Source: Persicaria tinctoria (Eukaryota; Streptophyta; Magnoliopsida; Caryophyllales; Polygonaceae). Taken from it: a stretch of DNA of 64,000 nucleotides. Positions 33,754-45,400 of the stretch are shown here, in pieces (position 1 is the first letter of the stretch; every line of letters starts with the position of its first letter). The stretch spans positions 1,980,001-2,044,000 of the forward strand of contig JBANSL010000009.1 in assembly GCA_037127255.1 (NCBI GenBank). The letters run 5' to 3'. The translations under genes and the position numbers were made by a program. The notes under the pieces were generated by a model. It was given only the letters and a program-made list of their open reading frames with translations, ran no database searches and was not told where the DNA came from.

Positions 33754-36700
33754 TCATCCACCTCTAAAAACAAGTCTCGTCCCCGAGACTAAAACCAAAA
33801 TAAAGTAGGGGATGAAGTTTGAAATTGATGAGTCCGAGGACCATGTCCTAGAATCTTGTAATCATCTCGGTTGCGTCCTCCGGGATTCTCACAACATCCT
33901 AGTCACGGTCGTGACATCTCCAATTGGCCTTGACAAGTATGCAATAAGCGCCCCTATCACATCCTCGCTTCGACTTTTCGGAAGTACCACAACTCTAAAA
34001 GTTCTACAATAGCATCAATAGGTCTTAGCAAGCACCCTACAAGCGCCCTCAAAAAATGCTTGTATCCACTTCGTGAAGTATCATAGAGTTGCCCGGGTTT
34101 GAAAAGTTTCAAAAGGGATTCCATAATTGAAAGTAAAGATTAACCTCAAAATCGTTGAAACTCTCGGTAATGTTTATTCCTTACAAATCAAATCAAATCC
34201 TTTTCAAAATCGTTCAACTCTTCAAATCCAACGTTTAATCAAGTAACTTTACACCAAAACCAGTCAAATCATTTCAAATCAAGATTTCTTCAAAATCTTC
34301 CAACCACCAGATCAATTTCTCACATACCAAACAATCAAATTCAGAAGATGGGAGGTGGAGTCATCCACCTCTAAGGGCTAATCCCATATTCTCTTCCTAG
34401 TTTCCATAATCAAATCAATCTATCAGTTTCAATTCGAGCAAAATTCACAAGCCACAAGCAATGCATAACCACATAACCATTCAATCCTCAACGAGTACAC
34501 CATATGACAAGTCTCAAACATATGCCAGCACACTGCCACAAGATCACCTCAACGTCTCCACATCATACTAAAGGTCATAATGTGCATCTCAATCAACATA
34601 TCAAAATCATAACAACGCCTCGACATCACACCATAAATCATAAAAGGTATCGCACTATCGCATATCAACACCGCAATCATAGTAGGGTCAGTCACAACAA
34701 GGGATCTCATTTAACGCATTAATTCACATAGTCATCCTATCCAATTTCTATCCAGCATTATCATAACAGATTTATCACATCAAACATTTGTATTTGCAAG
34801 GATAGCCACAACGTGATTCCATCATAAGTCAATGAAACAAAACTAATTATAACCACATCAATACAAACAAGGTCATGCTAGTAAGATTTGACAAAAGGGA
34901 AGATCAAACAGTATATCAACATCAATATGTCAACATGCTCTCCAGATATCATTCCAACTCGTCACAACACCATATAACGATCATTTAGTCATTAGGCAGA
35001 CATACACTATTACCTCATATATATATATATATATATACGAGTCATATTCATGCTCTGAGTCGTATTCATCATTTAATATATCAATAATCATGCTTGCCAA
35101 CCATATAATAACACAACATTATCTCATGTATCATATCACAACACATCTTATCATGCTTCTAAAACAACATAGTAGAGCAGCAATATATCATGATAACATT
35201 TATCACTACCAACTAAATTTCAGTATTGCATAACAACATGTAATATCATTCCATATCAGATGCATCATGGTTATTATCTAACATCATGCCAGCAAATATA
35301 ATTAAATCACGTAATCAAGAAAATTCTCACGTCATACCAGTCAAATTAAAATATAATCCCCACCTCTACTTTCAAGCCAAGACTAATCCTCTTCCAGACT
35401 CGCCAACGTCAACTCAGACAAAAACTCCCCAAAGAAATCCCAATTCATTCCGATGCTCAAATCTCGCCCTCATTCCCCCAAACTCTCACACACACCATCC
35501 ACCTCTAAGAATCCAACTCCTATCTCTAACTCCACACCCGATTACCCTCTCATACTATATCCTCACTTCTCTTAAGGCCATTTCTTACACTTCCCACACT
35601 TCCCAAGATATCACCAGTATGATGCTTTGCAAAATTCCTAAAGCTCACTCAGTCTTACCTAAACCAACATCTCTCTCTTGCGACTTATCTCATAACATCC
35701 CCGATCATCCTAACCACTCAAGCTCTTTCACCACTCTTCTACCATGCTACCAACGACCTCACCCACAGGTTTAAGGAAGAAGCAATAATTAAAATCATCA
35801 AACACAAGGTCTACATCATGTCAACTAGCATTTATAAACATAACAGCATGGGTTCAACAAGTCTCAATTTATCATCATGCTCAATAATCATTGCAAACAT
35901 CATATATGAACATACTGAAGTCAAGCTAACATGTTGCACTATAACCTTATCAGATACAACTCAGGTCTCTTAGCATATGTAGTTCACATTTTACAGGCAA
36001 AGGAATTCAATCATGCTTAGCAACTTAGAGTAGCAACACGTCACGACATCATGGTACATTAGATCCATAAGGCATCACATCATATCAGCATAGACGACAG
36101 GCAATCAGACAATAGTCATCATCAAGTCAGCACATCAACACATAAACGTCACCATCAAGCATTGCAACATGGTTATCAACATATTCAGAAAAGTTAGCAA
36201 TTCAAACGGAGGACACTCCCGCCTGCAAGTCATATCGCACTCAGTAACCGCAATCCTCGACACGTGCTTGTTCCACCGACATCATTGATTCTGAGGCCCG
36301 TGGGTTATGGGCCCACGCTTTTGTTGCACCGCTCTATCGCTATGCAACTCCCTTTCTCTTCCAAGCAGTCGCTCACCAAATATCGCAGAGGAGTCTAAGT
36401 TAGCAGAGATAGGGTAGTGACAAGGACGGGCAACCCAATGTTCACTTCGGAACCAAACATAGACCAAGGCTAAAGAACGACAAGACTAGAGACAAGACTT
36501 TGACCCAAGAATGACAACGATTGCCCCTATGGAAGTCTATTAGGTTATAATCGCGACAAGTAACACGAATTCATCATGGAGCATATCAATTTCACTAACC
36601 CACGCTAACATTTACCTATCTCAAGGGAAAAGAACATGCGTATTCATTCCAAAAGACACAATCAAGTCCTACACGGATGCATACGAGATAAACTAGTAGT

Positions 36701-39373
36701 ATGTGATTCCATGGAACCAGATATGCTCAACAACTTTAAACAAGATACGCGGGATTTATTGAGCATCACAATTATCACATATATGAACAATGCACGAGCT
36801 TGGTGTATGCATCATACGAGAACATATAATAGCAACATAGTAACTACCTCATCTAACACAATGATCATCTAATAGGTCAATCATGGCACGTAATCATACG
36901 ACGAGATACATTTAGAAAGCATGCGTCCTACATGGTACTAGCGATACATGATGTGATACAAGCATAGTCAAGAGTCATTAAGAGGAGTTGGACACAATAT
37001 TCACGAAACATGAGGCATCATCAACAGTAACAAGAAGGAAATCATGGGCGATAGATTATAATCATGCCAAGAACAACCATCATAGGGCACATATATGGTA
37101 CAATAGTCATCACTTGCTAGAACAAGTACAACACGTGATCATTTAGCGAGTCATATTGGGAATCATAAGCCCTACAGGACACTACTGACATATATCGAAC
37201 ATGAATACAGTCAAGATAATGCGATTAGATTCATCCTAACATTCAGGTGTCATGCGTGTGCGAAATCATAATATAACGTGGTGTGTGATCATGCGAGGTG
37301 TCAAGCCATACGTTCATGCAAGTACGAGAAGGTGTCGTATAGTATTAGAGGAATACCACCGAGTGAGAACGTGTAAGCATGCTAGGACTTACCATCACGA
37401 AAAGCAAATCAATCATCGAATTCAACATTAATTAACTTGCATGAGTAAGACATGTTATGGTAATAGAAAAAGGAAAGGACCACACTATCAGGAGCCTAAC
37501 TCGAGAGAGCATCAGCCATAATGCAGGCAATATACAATTCACACAAGTCACCACCAAAGATCCTACATGATACTAAAGGTTCTACATAACATACGATACA
37601 TGCGTGCAACTAATCACGGCGACACGTAAGAAATCAATTCAATCACATTCCCACAATATAGAAACATAAGGAAGGTTTTACGATGTATACTACGAGTTTA
37701 AGCAACAGGGCAATATAGCTGGAACACGGAAACATGAGTTCAAACCAACACATACTGGGATAAAACATGCATTTATCAAGACTCATTTACACCAACATAA
37801 TCCAAATTCAGTGCAAGTATCACACAACAGTATAAATTGCAGAGTAAGCAACAATAATTAACCTGATGTATACATAACCAACAAGCATGCTATTGATTCT
37901 TGTCACAAAGGGATAATAGGTATTGCCACGTCATCATCCAACATGCTAAGATGATCATCTATCAACATTCATACAAGGAGGAATTGATCACACTATCATG
38001 GACCTAATCCGGGGAAAGCAACATTCATATAGACCCATATCACGCCCTTCATGTTTCTAACCAATCAGTAGTACGATCATTACAATAGGTCAATTAGACA
38101 CGCAAAACCAAACATAATCATGACAGAAAGCGAGATACAACACGAGACCTAAACAATGTGACTAGCATGGATACGGAATGTTATACAATCACGAATTTAC
38201 ATGAAGGATCATCACAATAACATGTACTGGAAATTACGTATCATATAAGGCATGGTGACATCAAGTTGTAGCACGTATCAAATAAGGAACTTGCTTCATC
38301 AGGGTATCAAAATTTAACGATCACACTATCATGAACCTAGTAGAGTAAAATCATGCAGATTCATTTCATGTAGCTCACACATCCATTCAATCCTACGATC
38401 AATAGGCCAAGTAAACATGCTATGACAACATATAATCATGGTAGAAGCCAAGACACAACACAAGACCTAAGCAAGGTAACCAATCATAGATGCAACAACA
38501 TGAGTAGCTTTTTACCAATGGGCATTCACAGGGTACACGCCGAATATTACAAAATTATGTCATGCAATTCAGAGAAAATCACAATTACAATCGGACAGAG
38601 ATCCCTAAGGGCAACCATTGACTTTTCCCAACCGACTCATCACCCCTCTTTCCCGTGGGACTTTGGTACGACTCTTTAAGGCAAGATGACACTGGTTAAT
38701 CATCATAAGAATAAGGAGGGACAACCCCATAAACACCTTATTTCTGACTCAAAATGACATCCAAAACTTCCAATACTCACTCAGACAACCTAACATCCAA
38801 CCATAATTCCCGAAACAATGTGTTTACCAACCCAATTTCCCGGGTAAGACACTGGCATCCAAGAAAGGCTAGATAGACCGTCAATGGGTTAACAAACATA
38901 GTGGAAGGGGTTGTTTTACACAAGCTGGGTTTGACAATGTAGAAATAAAGGCACTCCCGCTATCTCGTTTGCACAGGTCAGTCAATACACAACTCATTGT
39001 TAGGCATACCCAATCAGATCTCTAGCATAGCAAGCACTCAGCACCGAATCAGTTAATAACACTCATAATGATCTCATTTGATTCTCCCAACCCATCTGTA
39101 AAGAACAAGCTGATATTTCGCCTACCGTTCCCAACTACACCCAATAGAGGTGGTCTATCGCCTTCATTACCCACTCGTGCCATCGTTTGGTCGGTTTTCC
39201 TCTTTTATTACAAGTCGAGTTCATTACTTAGTCCAATTTGGGTTAGGCATCTTAAGTTAATTTTGCCCCTTTAAAACACTTTCAAATCCTTTGAAATTCA
39301 TGGGCGGTTTTCCAAAACATACACTCGACCCTTGTGTACCCGAATTGCACAACCTCAGCTCTGATACCATCTT
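33754..39373 (-). other. Non-coding internal domain of the large LTR element
   Basis: 5.6 kb rich in CAT/ATC/CAACA motifs on the plus strand. The longest frame (35286-35774, plus) has no domain and opposes the element's orientation. Divergent internal duplications are visible: GATCACACTATCATGRACCTA at about 37,987 and 38,318, with similar sequence at 37,478, and following blocks of about 330 bp that align loosely (AGACMYAACACRAGACCTAA near 38,130 and 38,451). The purine tract AGAGGTGGATGA (minus strand) is at 33754-33765. Confidence 0.75.
39358..39369 (-). other. Primer-binding site of the large LTR element
   Basis: The minus strand reads TGGTATCAGAGC, a perfect match to the tRNA-Met complement, four bases from the LTR end at 39374. 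It establishes the minus orientation. Confidence 0.9.
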
Positions 39374-42300
39374 TGTAACGGCCCAGAATTATAATTTCTG
39401 GGTTACGTTTCAAGGGATAAAACCCCTTGTTCGGATCTTGCAATCCAGGTACGGGTCGAGGTTTCAAACTCATTTTAAGATTTATAGAAAGAGGGATTTC
39501 GAACCCTAAAACCTCGAAGGGCCGTTGGGTACCCTTAACCTGTCCTAAGGCTATGTCGCGGAAACCATTTCAACGGAAGTAAAGCGGAAGTAAGGTACAG
39601 ATACAAGTGCCACGGCGGAGCCGGGTCAAAACGGAGTCAAAAGTATAAATCTGAAACAATATAATCAGAGTCTGGTGAAGTCTATAACTCCAGCGCTCAC
39701 TCTCCGCCGACAAAATGACCCGCGCAATAAGCAAACAGCACCGATAGGATGAACATAAATAATTCCTAAAAAAATTGATTTGGAGCGGGATCAGATCGAT
39801 GCCCACTTAACTCTGCATCCCAACCATAAGCACACATATACGCTATACCTAATAAAGATGCTCTAATGCAGTACGAAATTCAAACACACTAGGATGCTCC
39901 TAGTTCATAATAATGTGCAGAAATACTGTAAAGGGCCCAAGACAATGCCAAGTGGCATATCCCTCTCCTACCTCCACCCCTTCCGACAGGCGGAGACTGG
40001 TCAGCTCGTGAATGCATTCATTCATAATAGGGCGGCACGCATGCCTAACTCGCTCCACAATAAAGCCCGCAGGCGTATCATAATATAAGGAAGTACTCGA
40101 TTGACTCAGGGTACCCGATGAGGCTGGGCTACCCTATGACCCTAGCAAAGACTCTAGGAATATCACAGATAATGGCCGTTCTGTTTACATACACATAGAG
40201 AAATAGAATGCTCAACGATCGACGCAACCTAGCATGGTACTACATGGCATGCTGATCATGAATGCAAACACCTAGTATATCATGCACTTAAAGCAGGGAA
40301 TAGCTCTATTCAATCTGAGTAAGCTCCGAAGAGACTTACCTGAAAATGCAGAACAGCAAGATAACACAAGCAAGGGCCCAATGCAAGTCCAAATCAATCC
40401 AACAGCAATACACACCTATCATCAAGTCATTTCCGTAAGCTACCGGACCAACATTCCTACTCACGAAACCCAAGTTCTCAACACACTCAAAACCAACCAA
40501 TAGTAAAACCGTTTTCCAAAACCTTTCCGATACGATCAACATCGAACAAAATCATTCTTCTAGTCAAACCCATTGATAAAATCGTACAAACCGCATTTCC
40601 AAAGTTCCTTCTCCAAACCAACATCATCAAACCAAGACAGAGAATCCTGACATTTAATCCTTAAAATCAATCTCTCAAAATCATATTATAGAAATAATCC
40701 CGACATTTTATTCTCAAAACCTTGACTTTAATATTTCAAGTAATTTAAGGCAATGATAAACGATTCCAAAATAAATCCATTTTCACAACCCTTATACATA
40801 AGTCAAAATCAACAAATCATTTTACAAATTCCAAAATCGCATAAAATACATCACATAATATTACTTTTAAATAATTTATAATATATAATAATTTCAGAAC
40901 TTTATTTCTATAAATCAGAATTTTCATAATAATAATAATAAGTAAATACTCTCGTATAACATAACATATATATTATTTTCTCACATGTTACAACTAAGAC
41001 CATGAAATGGGAGAAACAATCCAACAGGCCCAAACCCAGTTCTCATAACCCGAAAGGCCCAAGCCCAACCCGGACAGCCCAACACCCAAGTCTGATTTAA
41101 TGAACCGGTGGAATTAAGCCAGACCGGCCGGTTCATGAAAAGGAAAAGAAAAACCCGGTTCGACTGAACCCTCCTTCCCCAAATCAAACAGGCGGTGTTC
41201 ACTGACGGAAAAGAGACGGGAGAAGGAAGAAGGATTCCAGGCGAGCCGGAGCTCCGTTCGACCCGAACCTTGCCCAATCCGATTGAACCCCGATTCCGAC
41301 CACTACCCACACAATAGAAAGGAAGCGAGAGCAATAGAGAGGGAAGGAGAAGAGGATTACCGATCGGCCAAGGTGGCTCCGGCGGGGGTCTGCGACGGCT
41401 TCAAAGGCGAGGTAAAAGCTTGCTCTGAGTCTTAGAACGACGGGGGAAAGGAATTAGAAGAGAATTTTATGCAGATTCGAGCCGAACAAGAGGAATCGGA
41501 GTTCTCACCTCTCGGATTCAAACAGGGAAGGAAGAGATGGCGAGGCGCCGGCGCTGGCTCCGTCTCGTCGGGGACTTTTCAGGCGAATTCCTTGGCTCGT
41601 CGGCGTCGGGAAAGAGTGGGAGAAGGTGCTGCTGCTACTGCCGTGGAGAAGCGACGATGGATGGAGGCTCGGAGGCTGCCGAATCGAGGACAAGGGAGAA
41701 GCTGGTGTCGAGGAGGTGGTGGCCGACGCTGCTGCGCTCGGCTTTCTCAGGAGGAAGAAGATAGAGGCGACAGTGGGGCTTGGGATCTCTGTTACTGCCT
41801 CTGTTGCTCGATGAGAAGCAAGGCAGGCGGGGTGAATGGCTCGCGGCGACGACAAGGGCAGGAAGATGATGACGTCCGAGCGTGGTGGGTTCCTGGTGGT
41901 TAACAGAGGACGAAATGAGGGAAGAAGGAGGGTGGACATCTGGGTGTTCTGCAGAAATGAAAAGAGGAGTGAAATGTTTCCACAGATGGGTTTTTGGTGA
42001 GGTTTGATGCGAGAGAGCGGAGGGAGGATTGAATGGAATTGTCTCTTTGTGGTTGAATGAAGAGGGATTGCAGGGGAGAGTGAGTTTTACGGTGAAAGGG
42101 CACAAAGCAACAAAAATGCAGGTTGTACAATGTAAGGAGAAATTGCAGGAGAGAGTAGGGTTGGAATGGTAATTGAAAATTACCATACCAACCGATTACC
42201 AACCGTACCAACAGGTCCTTGGTACCAAGAAGTCGGTAACCGACTGAATCGGTAACCGAAGTCTCGGTACCAAGGATAGTCGGTACGGTAACGGTATGGG

Positions 42301-43167
42301 CAACCCAAATACCGTGGTACCGTTGGTACCGAATATATATTTATTTTTTAAAAATAAAATAAAATATATATTTAATTTTTTTTAAAAAAAATAAAATATA
42401 TATTTTATTTTTAAAAAAAATAAATTACCGTGGTACCGTTGGTACCAAGGATAGTCGGTTCATTTTCAAGCATAATCTGTCATTGGTACCATCGGTACCG
42501 ATGGTACCGATGGTACCACAGTGTATAAAACGAAAATCGAAGAACGAAAATAGTGGCTTCGGTTACCACGGTACCGACATTCGGTAACCGATACTTTCGG
42601 TACCAAGAGTTTCGGTACCGAAACTATTCGGTTGGTACGTGGTACAAAAAATCCCATACCGAGGGGTATCGGTACGGTACGTGGTAATGAAAAAATTACC
42701 ATGGTACCGTACCGTGCCAACCCTAGGAGAGAGGGTGGGCATCTCGTGAGGTCAGAGAGAGAGAGAGGTGAAAGGAGAGAGAAAAAGAAAAAAAAAAGAA
42801 AATGAAATAGGAATGACCCTCACAATAGAATTCAAAATAGCGGAATTAGACTTAAAACTCGCTCGCTCGACCTTATCCCGACGCGTTTAAAATACTTCTT
42901 AATTTTCCAAATCCGAATTTAATATAAGACTCCAAATATTATTTTCAAATTTTCGGTATATAAAAGCATAGTATAACGCAATTTAAATTTCCAGTTAAAT
43001 AATGCCGGAACTCGTTTTAAGGATTTAAATTTCGATTTAGGAAATTAAGGACGAGTTTTTCTTGAAATATTCGAATTTTTATTTTATTTTATCTTATTAT
43101 TTTTTTTTGACTTAAATTCATTTATATTATTTATTGAAATTTATTATTTAAAATCCGGGCCTTTACA
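39374..43167 (-). repeat. 5' LTR (right copy, 3,794 bp including a MITE)
   Basis: In plus orientation starts TGTAACGGCCC and ends GGCCTTTACA, followed by target duplication AAGAC. It differs from the left LTR by scattered substitutions, lacks the triplication and contains a 570-bp hAT-type insertion. As the 5' LTR on the minus strand it would hold the active promoter. Confidence 0.92.
42156..42725. mobile_element. hAT-type MITE built of GGTACC-rich repeats
   Basis: Absent from the left LTR at the equivalent site. Flanked by the 8-bp direct duplication GGAGAGAG (42148-42155 and 42726-42733); the empty site in the left LTR has one copy. Terminal inverted repeats TAGGGTTGGAATGGTA and its partner (inverse of TACCGTGCCAACCCTA) agree at 14 of 16 bases. 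The interior is a dense set of GGTACCG and CGGTAACCGA motifs around an A/T-rich centre, giving extensive self-complementarity. The 8-bp TSD and TAGGGTTGG end point to the hAT superfamily; no transposase. Confidence 0.88.
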
Positions 43168-43172
43168 AAGAC

Positions 43173-43753
43173 ACCATGAAGCTGCGTCAATTACATGCTC
43201 GAGAAGGTATTTCAAGATCTTTTACATAATGCACTTGATCACTTACAATTACAAGCACTTTCCTTGTAGAGAATACCAAACATATTAGCCTATTGAAAAG
43301 CTAGCATTACTGAAAAGTGAAAAAACCATTTCATTTTCATTAAAGTGAACACAGAATTCCAAAGAAAGAAAATACAATCACATAATTCATGTCAAACAGA
43401 TCTAAATTTCCTCTTTTAATCTGTAATTTCATATTATAATTCATATTATAATCTAAAGGAGTTCAGTACAAAATTGCATATTACAAAGACATCCAAAATC
43501 AACCAAAGTTTACTAAATAGTAAATACTAAGTCAAAATTGCTCTTTAGTAGCATCCAATTCTCTTAATTAGTAACTCATCCTTCTCTTGAAAAGAAGATT
43601 CTAAAGCAAGGTATTCTCGTAAGTTATCCTGAAATGTCTAATGTACCTATTATATTCCAGACAGAAATCAATGGTGAACCAAAAATAGACCGAGAAGAAT
43701 TCTGAAACAAAGTATAAAATTCTCTACAAAAAAGGAGAAAATAGGAGAGTTAC
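43173..43753. other. Flank of the large LTR element; no gene seen
   Basis: AT-rich sequence to the left of the aldo/keto reductase exon fragment. The next exon expected from that family was not found. Confidence 0.4.
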
Positions 43754-43853
43754 ATTTCGGCTGAATGGAAGAAGTTGATGCCAGAAACAAACGTCTTATC
43801 AAGAAGGCGAAATGAATCAGAAAGCGAGCTTTGCTCTCCGAAAGTCATGGTCC
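43754..43853 (-). pseudogene. Single exon fragment of an aldo/keto reductase (Tas-like)
   Basis: The minus strand between a good acceptor (TTGCTCCAG) and donor (GTAACT) encodes TMTFGEQSSLSDSFRLLDKT, then FVSGINFFHSAEM. This matches the family's conserved region after beta-strand 1 (GTMTFGEQ...AGINFFDSAEMYP); the catalytic-site Asp of FFDSAEMY is His here. No neighbouring exons of the gene were found on either side, so it is a fragment and not a working gene. Confidence 0.7.
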
Positions 43854-44623
43854 CTGGAGCAAGATTGAAATGGTTTTGTGAGAAAGAAAATAGCAAAAGA
43901 AATGCGAAGAGTAAGAAACTATAAGCTCTGACCATAGCATAATCTGATAGAAATTATAAGCTTTGACCATAGCATAATCTGGTCTCCATGAGTAACTAAA
44001 GGAAGAATAAAATGAAAAAACTGATCCAGAAGGGAGATGGAGAGGAAGAAAATGGGAAAATAGAATGAAGGAACTTACCACCAGAATTCAGAATGAACGT
44101 GGGTATGAAGTGGGAGAAATTGAAAACCCGCTTTGTTTCCAACTAATGAACAAAAGAATATGCAAGAAAGAACCCTTTAAAACAACTGACACTATATATT
44201 GATAGTCTAATCTTCTCACCAAAATCAATAAGTGTCAATAAAAATGATTTAGCATAAATAAATAAACAATTACTGAAGGAAAAATGGTTCATGGCGCCAT
44301 TGGCACGAACTAACAGCTCACTCTTACATGTAAATTTGCCTCAGCCATATCTTCAATCATCGTTGCCTTCCCTCGTATTATGTTTCTTTTTCCTGCACAT
44401 GGAGATAGAAACCATCATGAAGTGGATTTCTATTAAAAACTGGTCTCCATGAGTAACAATAGGTTACACATTCTGGCTTCCATGATCACAGCATAATATG
44501 AACAAACTGGAATCCCAACATTACCAAATCTGATGTTAATAAAGATATTTTCACTAAGAACATCAATGAATACTAATAACATTGATAAAGAGAAGTCGGA
44601 CAAAGGAAGAGTATGAAGATTAC

Positions 44624-44999
44624 CAACATCTCTAGCAATGGAAAATCAGAGCAGACATCGAAATTCGGCAAGAAAATATGCGACTGTAAGAGAGATTAGA
44701 CGCCTTAAGAGATCAATTGTATGTTCATTTGCTACAAAATTAGACTAACTAAAATTCTACAGCTTATTTTTTACACATAAAAATAAGTAAAATAAAAATG
44801 AAAATTTACAATTAAACACCCACAATTCAGTTTAATTCAGTAGGGTTTGCCCAGTGCAAACTTGACTACATTACAAGCAGCTAAGTTCAATTTATCTCCA
44901 ATGAATAGCAAAGCTCATACCGGATTGTCTTCCATGATCAAATCCCTGAAATAGTACATCCCTCCGGCCGAACCACATGCAAAGTCCACCTTGAGGTGC
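44624..44999 (-). pseudogene. Two-exon fragment of a GMPPA/KONJAC-type guanylyltransferase-like gene
   Basis: Reading leftward, the first exon (ending at 44921, donor GTATGA) encodes GSAGGMYYFRDLIMEDNP. After an intron of about 240 bases the next exon (44683-44624, acceptor CTTACAG, donor GTAATC) encodes SHIFLPNFDVCSDFPLLEML. Together these match the nucleotidyltransferase core of the GMPPA-like (KONJAC) proteins of GDP-mannose metabolism. Several conserved positions are altered (family: LLNCDVCCSFPLPEM). The upstream half of exon 1 is poorly conserved and following exons were not found. It is a decayed fragment. Confidence 0.78.
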
Positions 45000-45077
45000 T
45001 TGTCCACATTTTTGTAGTAGCAGCTAGCCATTTTCTTCATCAGGCAGGGGGTTGACTGTAATACGCACATGTCCAAG

Positions 45078-45381
45078 CACTAGTACAAATAGACCCTCCC
45101 ACGGCGTTTAAAAAACGTGGCGTTTTTAAACGCCATGCCTCAACGTCGTTAAAGGTGACGCCATGCTTTTAGGCACTTTTTTATGGCGTTTTGAAAACGT
45201 CATAGAAAATACAATTGATGGCATTTAAAAAACGCCATAGATTTGATATAATACCAATAAAAGACAGCCATGGATTTTATTTCATTTATAAAAAAACAAA
45301 ATTGTATTATCCAGGCGTTTTAAATATTTTAATACATTGCTTGATCTGCTAGTCTACCTAAAGAATTACATAGCACTAGTG
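45078..45381. mobile_element. Short CACTA-like element or terminus
   Basis: Begins CACTAGTACAAATAG, a characteristic CACTA/En-Spm end, and has repeated subterminal motifs (AAAACGCCAT, AACGTCAT, AAACGCCATAG). It may end at CTAGTG (45381), but the inner inverted repeat is poor and flanking triplets (AAG, ATG) do not match. It may instead be only the left end of a larger decayed element. Confidence 0.45.
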
Positions 45382-45400
45382 ATGCTCGTTTGAGTCGTTT

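Larger units (their letters stand above)
28394..43167 (-). mobile_element. Large non-coding LTR retrotransposon (LARD-like), complete with TSD
   Basis: Two long direct LTRs (28394-33753 and 39374-43167) bracket a 5.6-kb internal region. The 5-bp duplication AAGAC is perfect (28389-28393 and 43168-43172). The tRNA-Met primer site lies beside the right LTR on the minus strand, and the purine tract beside the left LTR, so the element reads leftward. Without later changes each LTR would be about 3.2 kb. No Gag, protease, RT, RNase H or integrase motif was seen in either strand of the internal region, so it must use proteins from elsewhere. The 3' end (GTCTCGGGGACGAGAC near the purine tract) resembles Tekay/Del-type gypsy elements; that relationship is inferred. 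LTRs are nearly identical, suggesting recent insertion. Confidence 0.93.

Noticed and set aside
35286..35774. 162-residue plus-strand frame in the large LTR element
   Set aside because: Opposite to the element's orientation, Ser/Pro/Thr/His-rich low complexity, no domain.
44312..44385. Possible further exon of the GMPPA-like fragment (minus strand, after TGTGCAG)
   Set aside because: The acceptor is good, but the translation does not match the next exon of that family in any frame.
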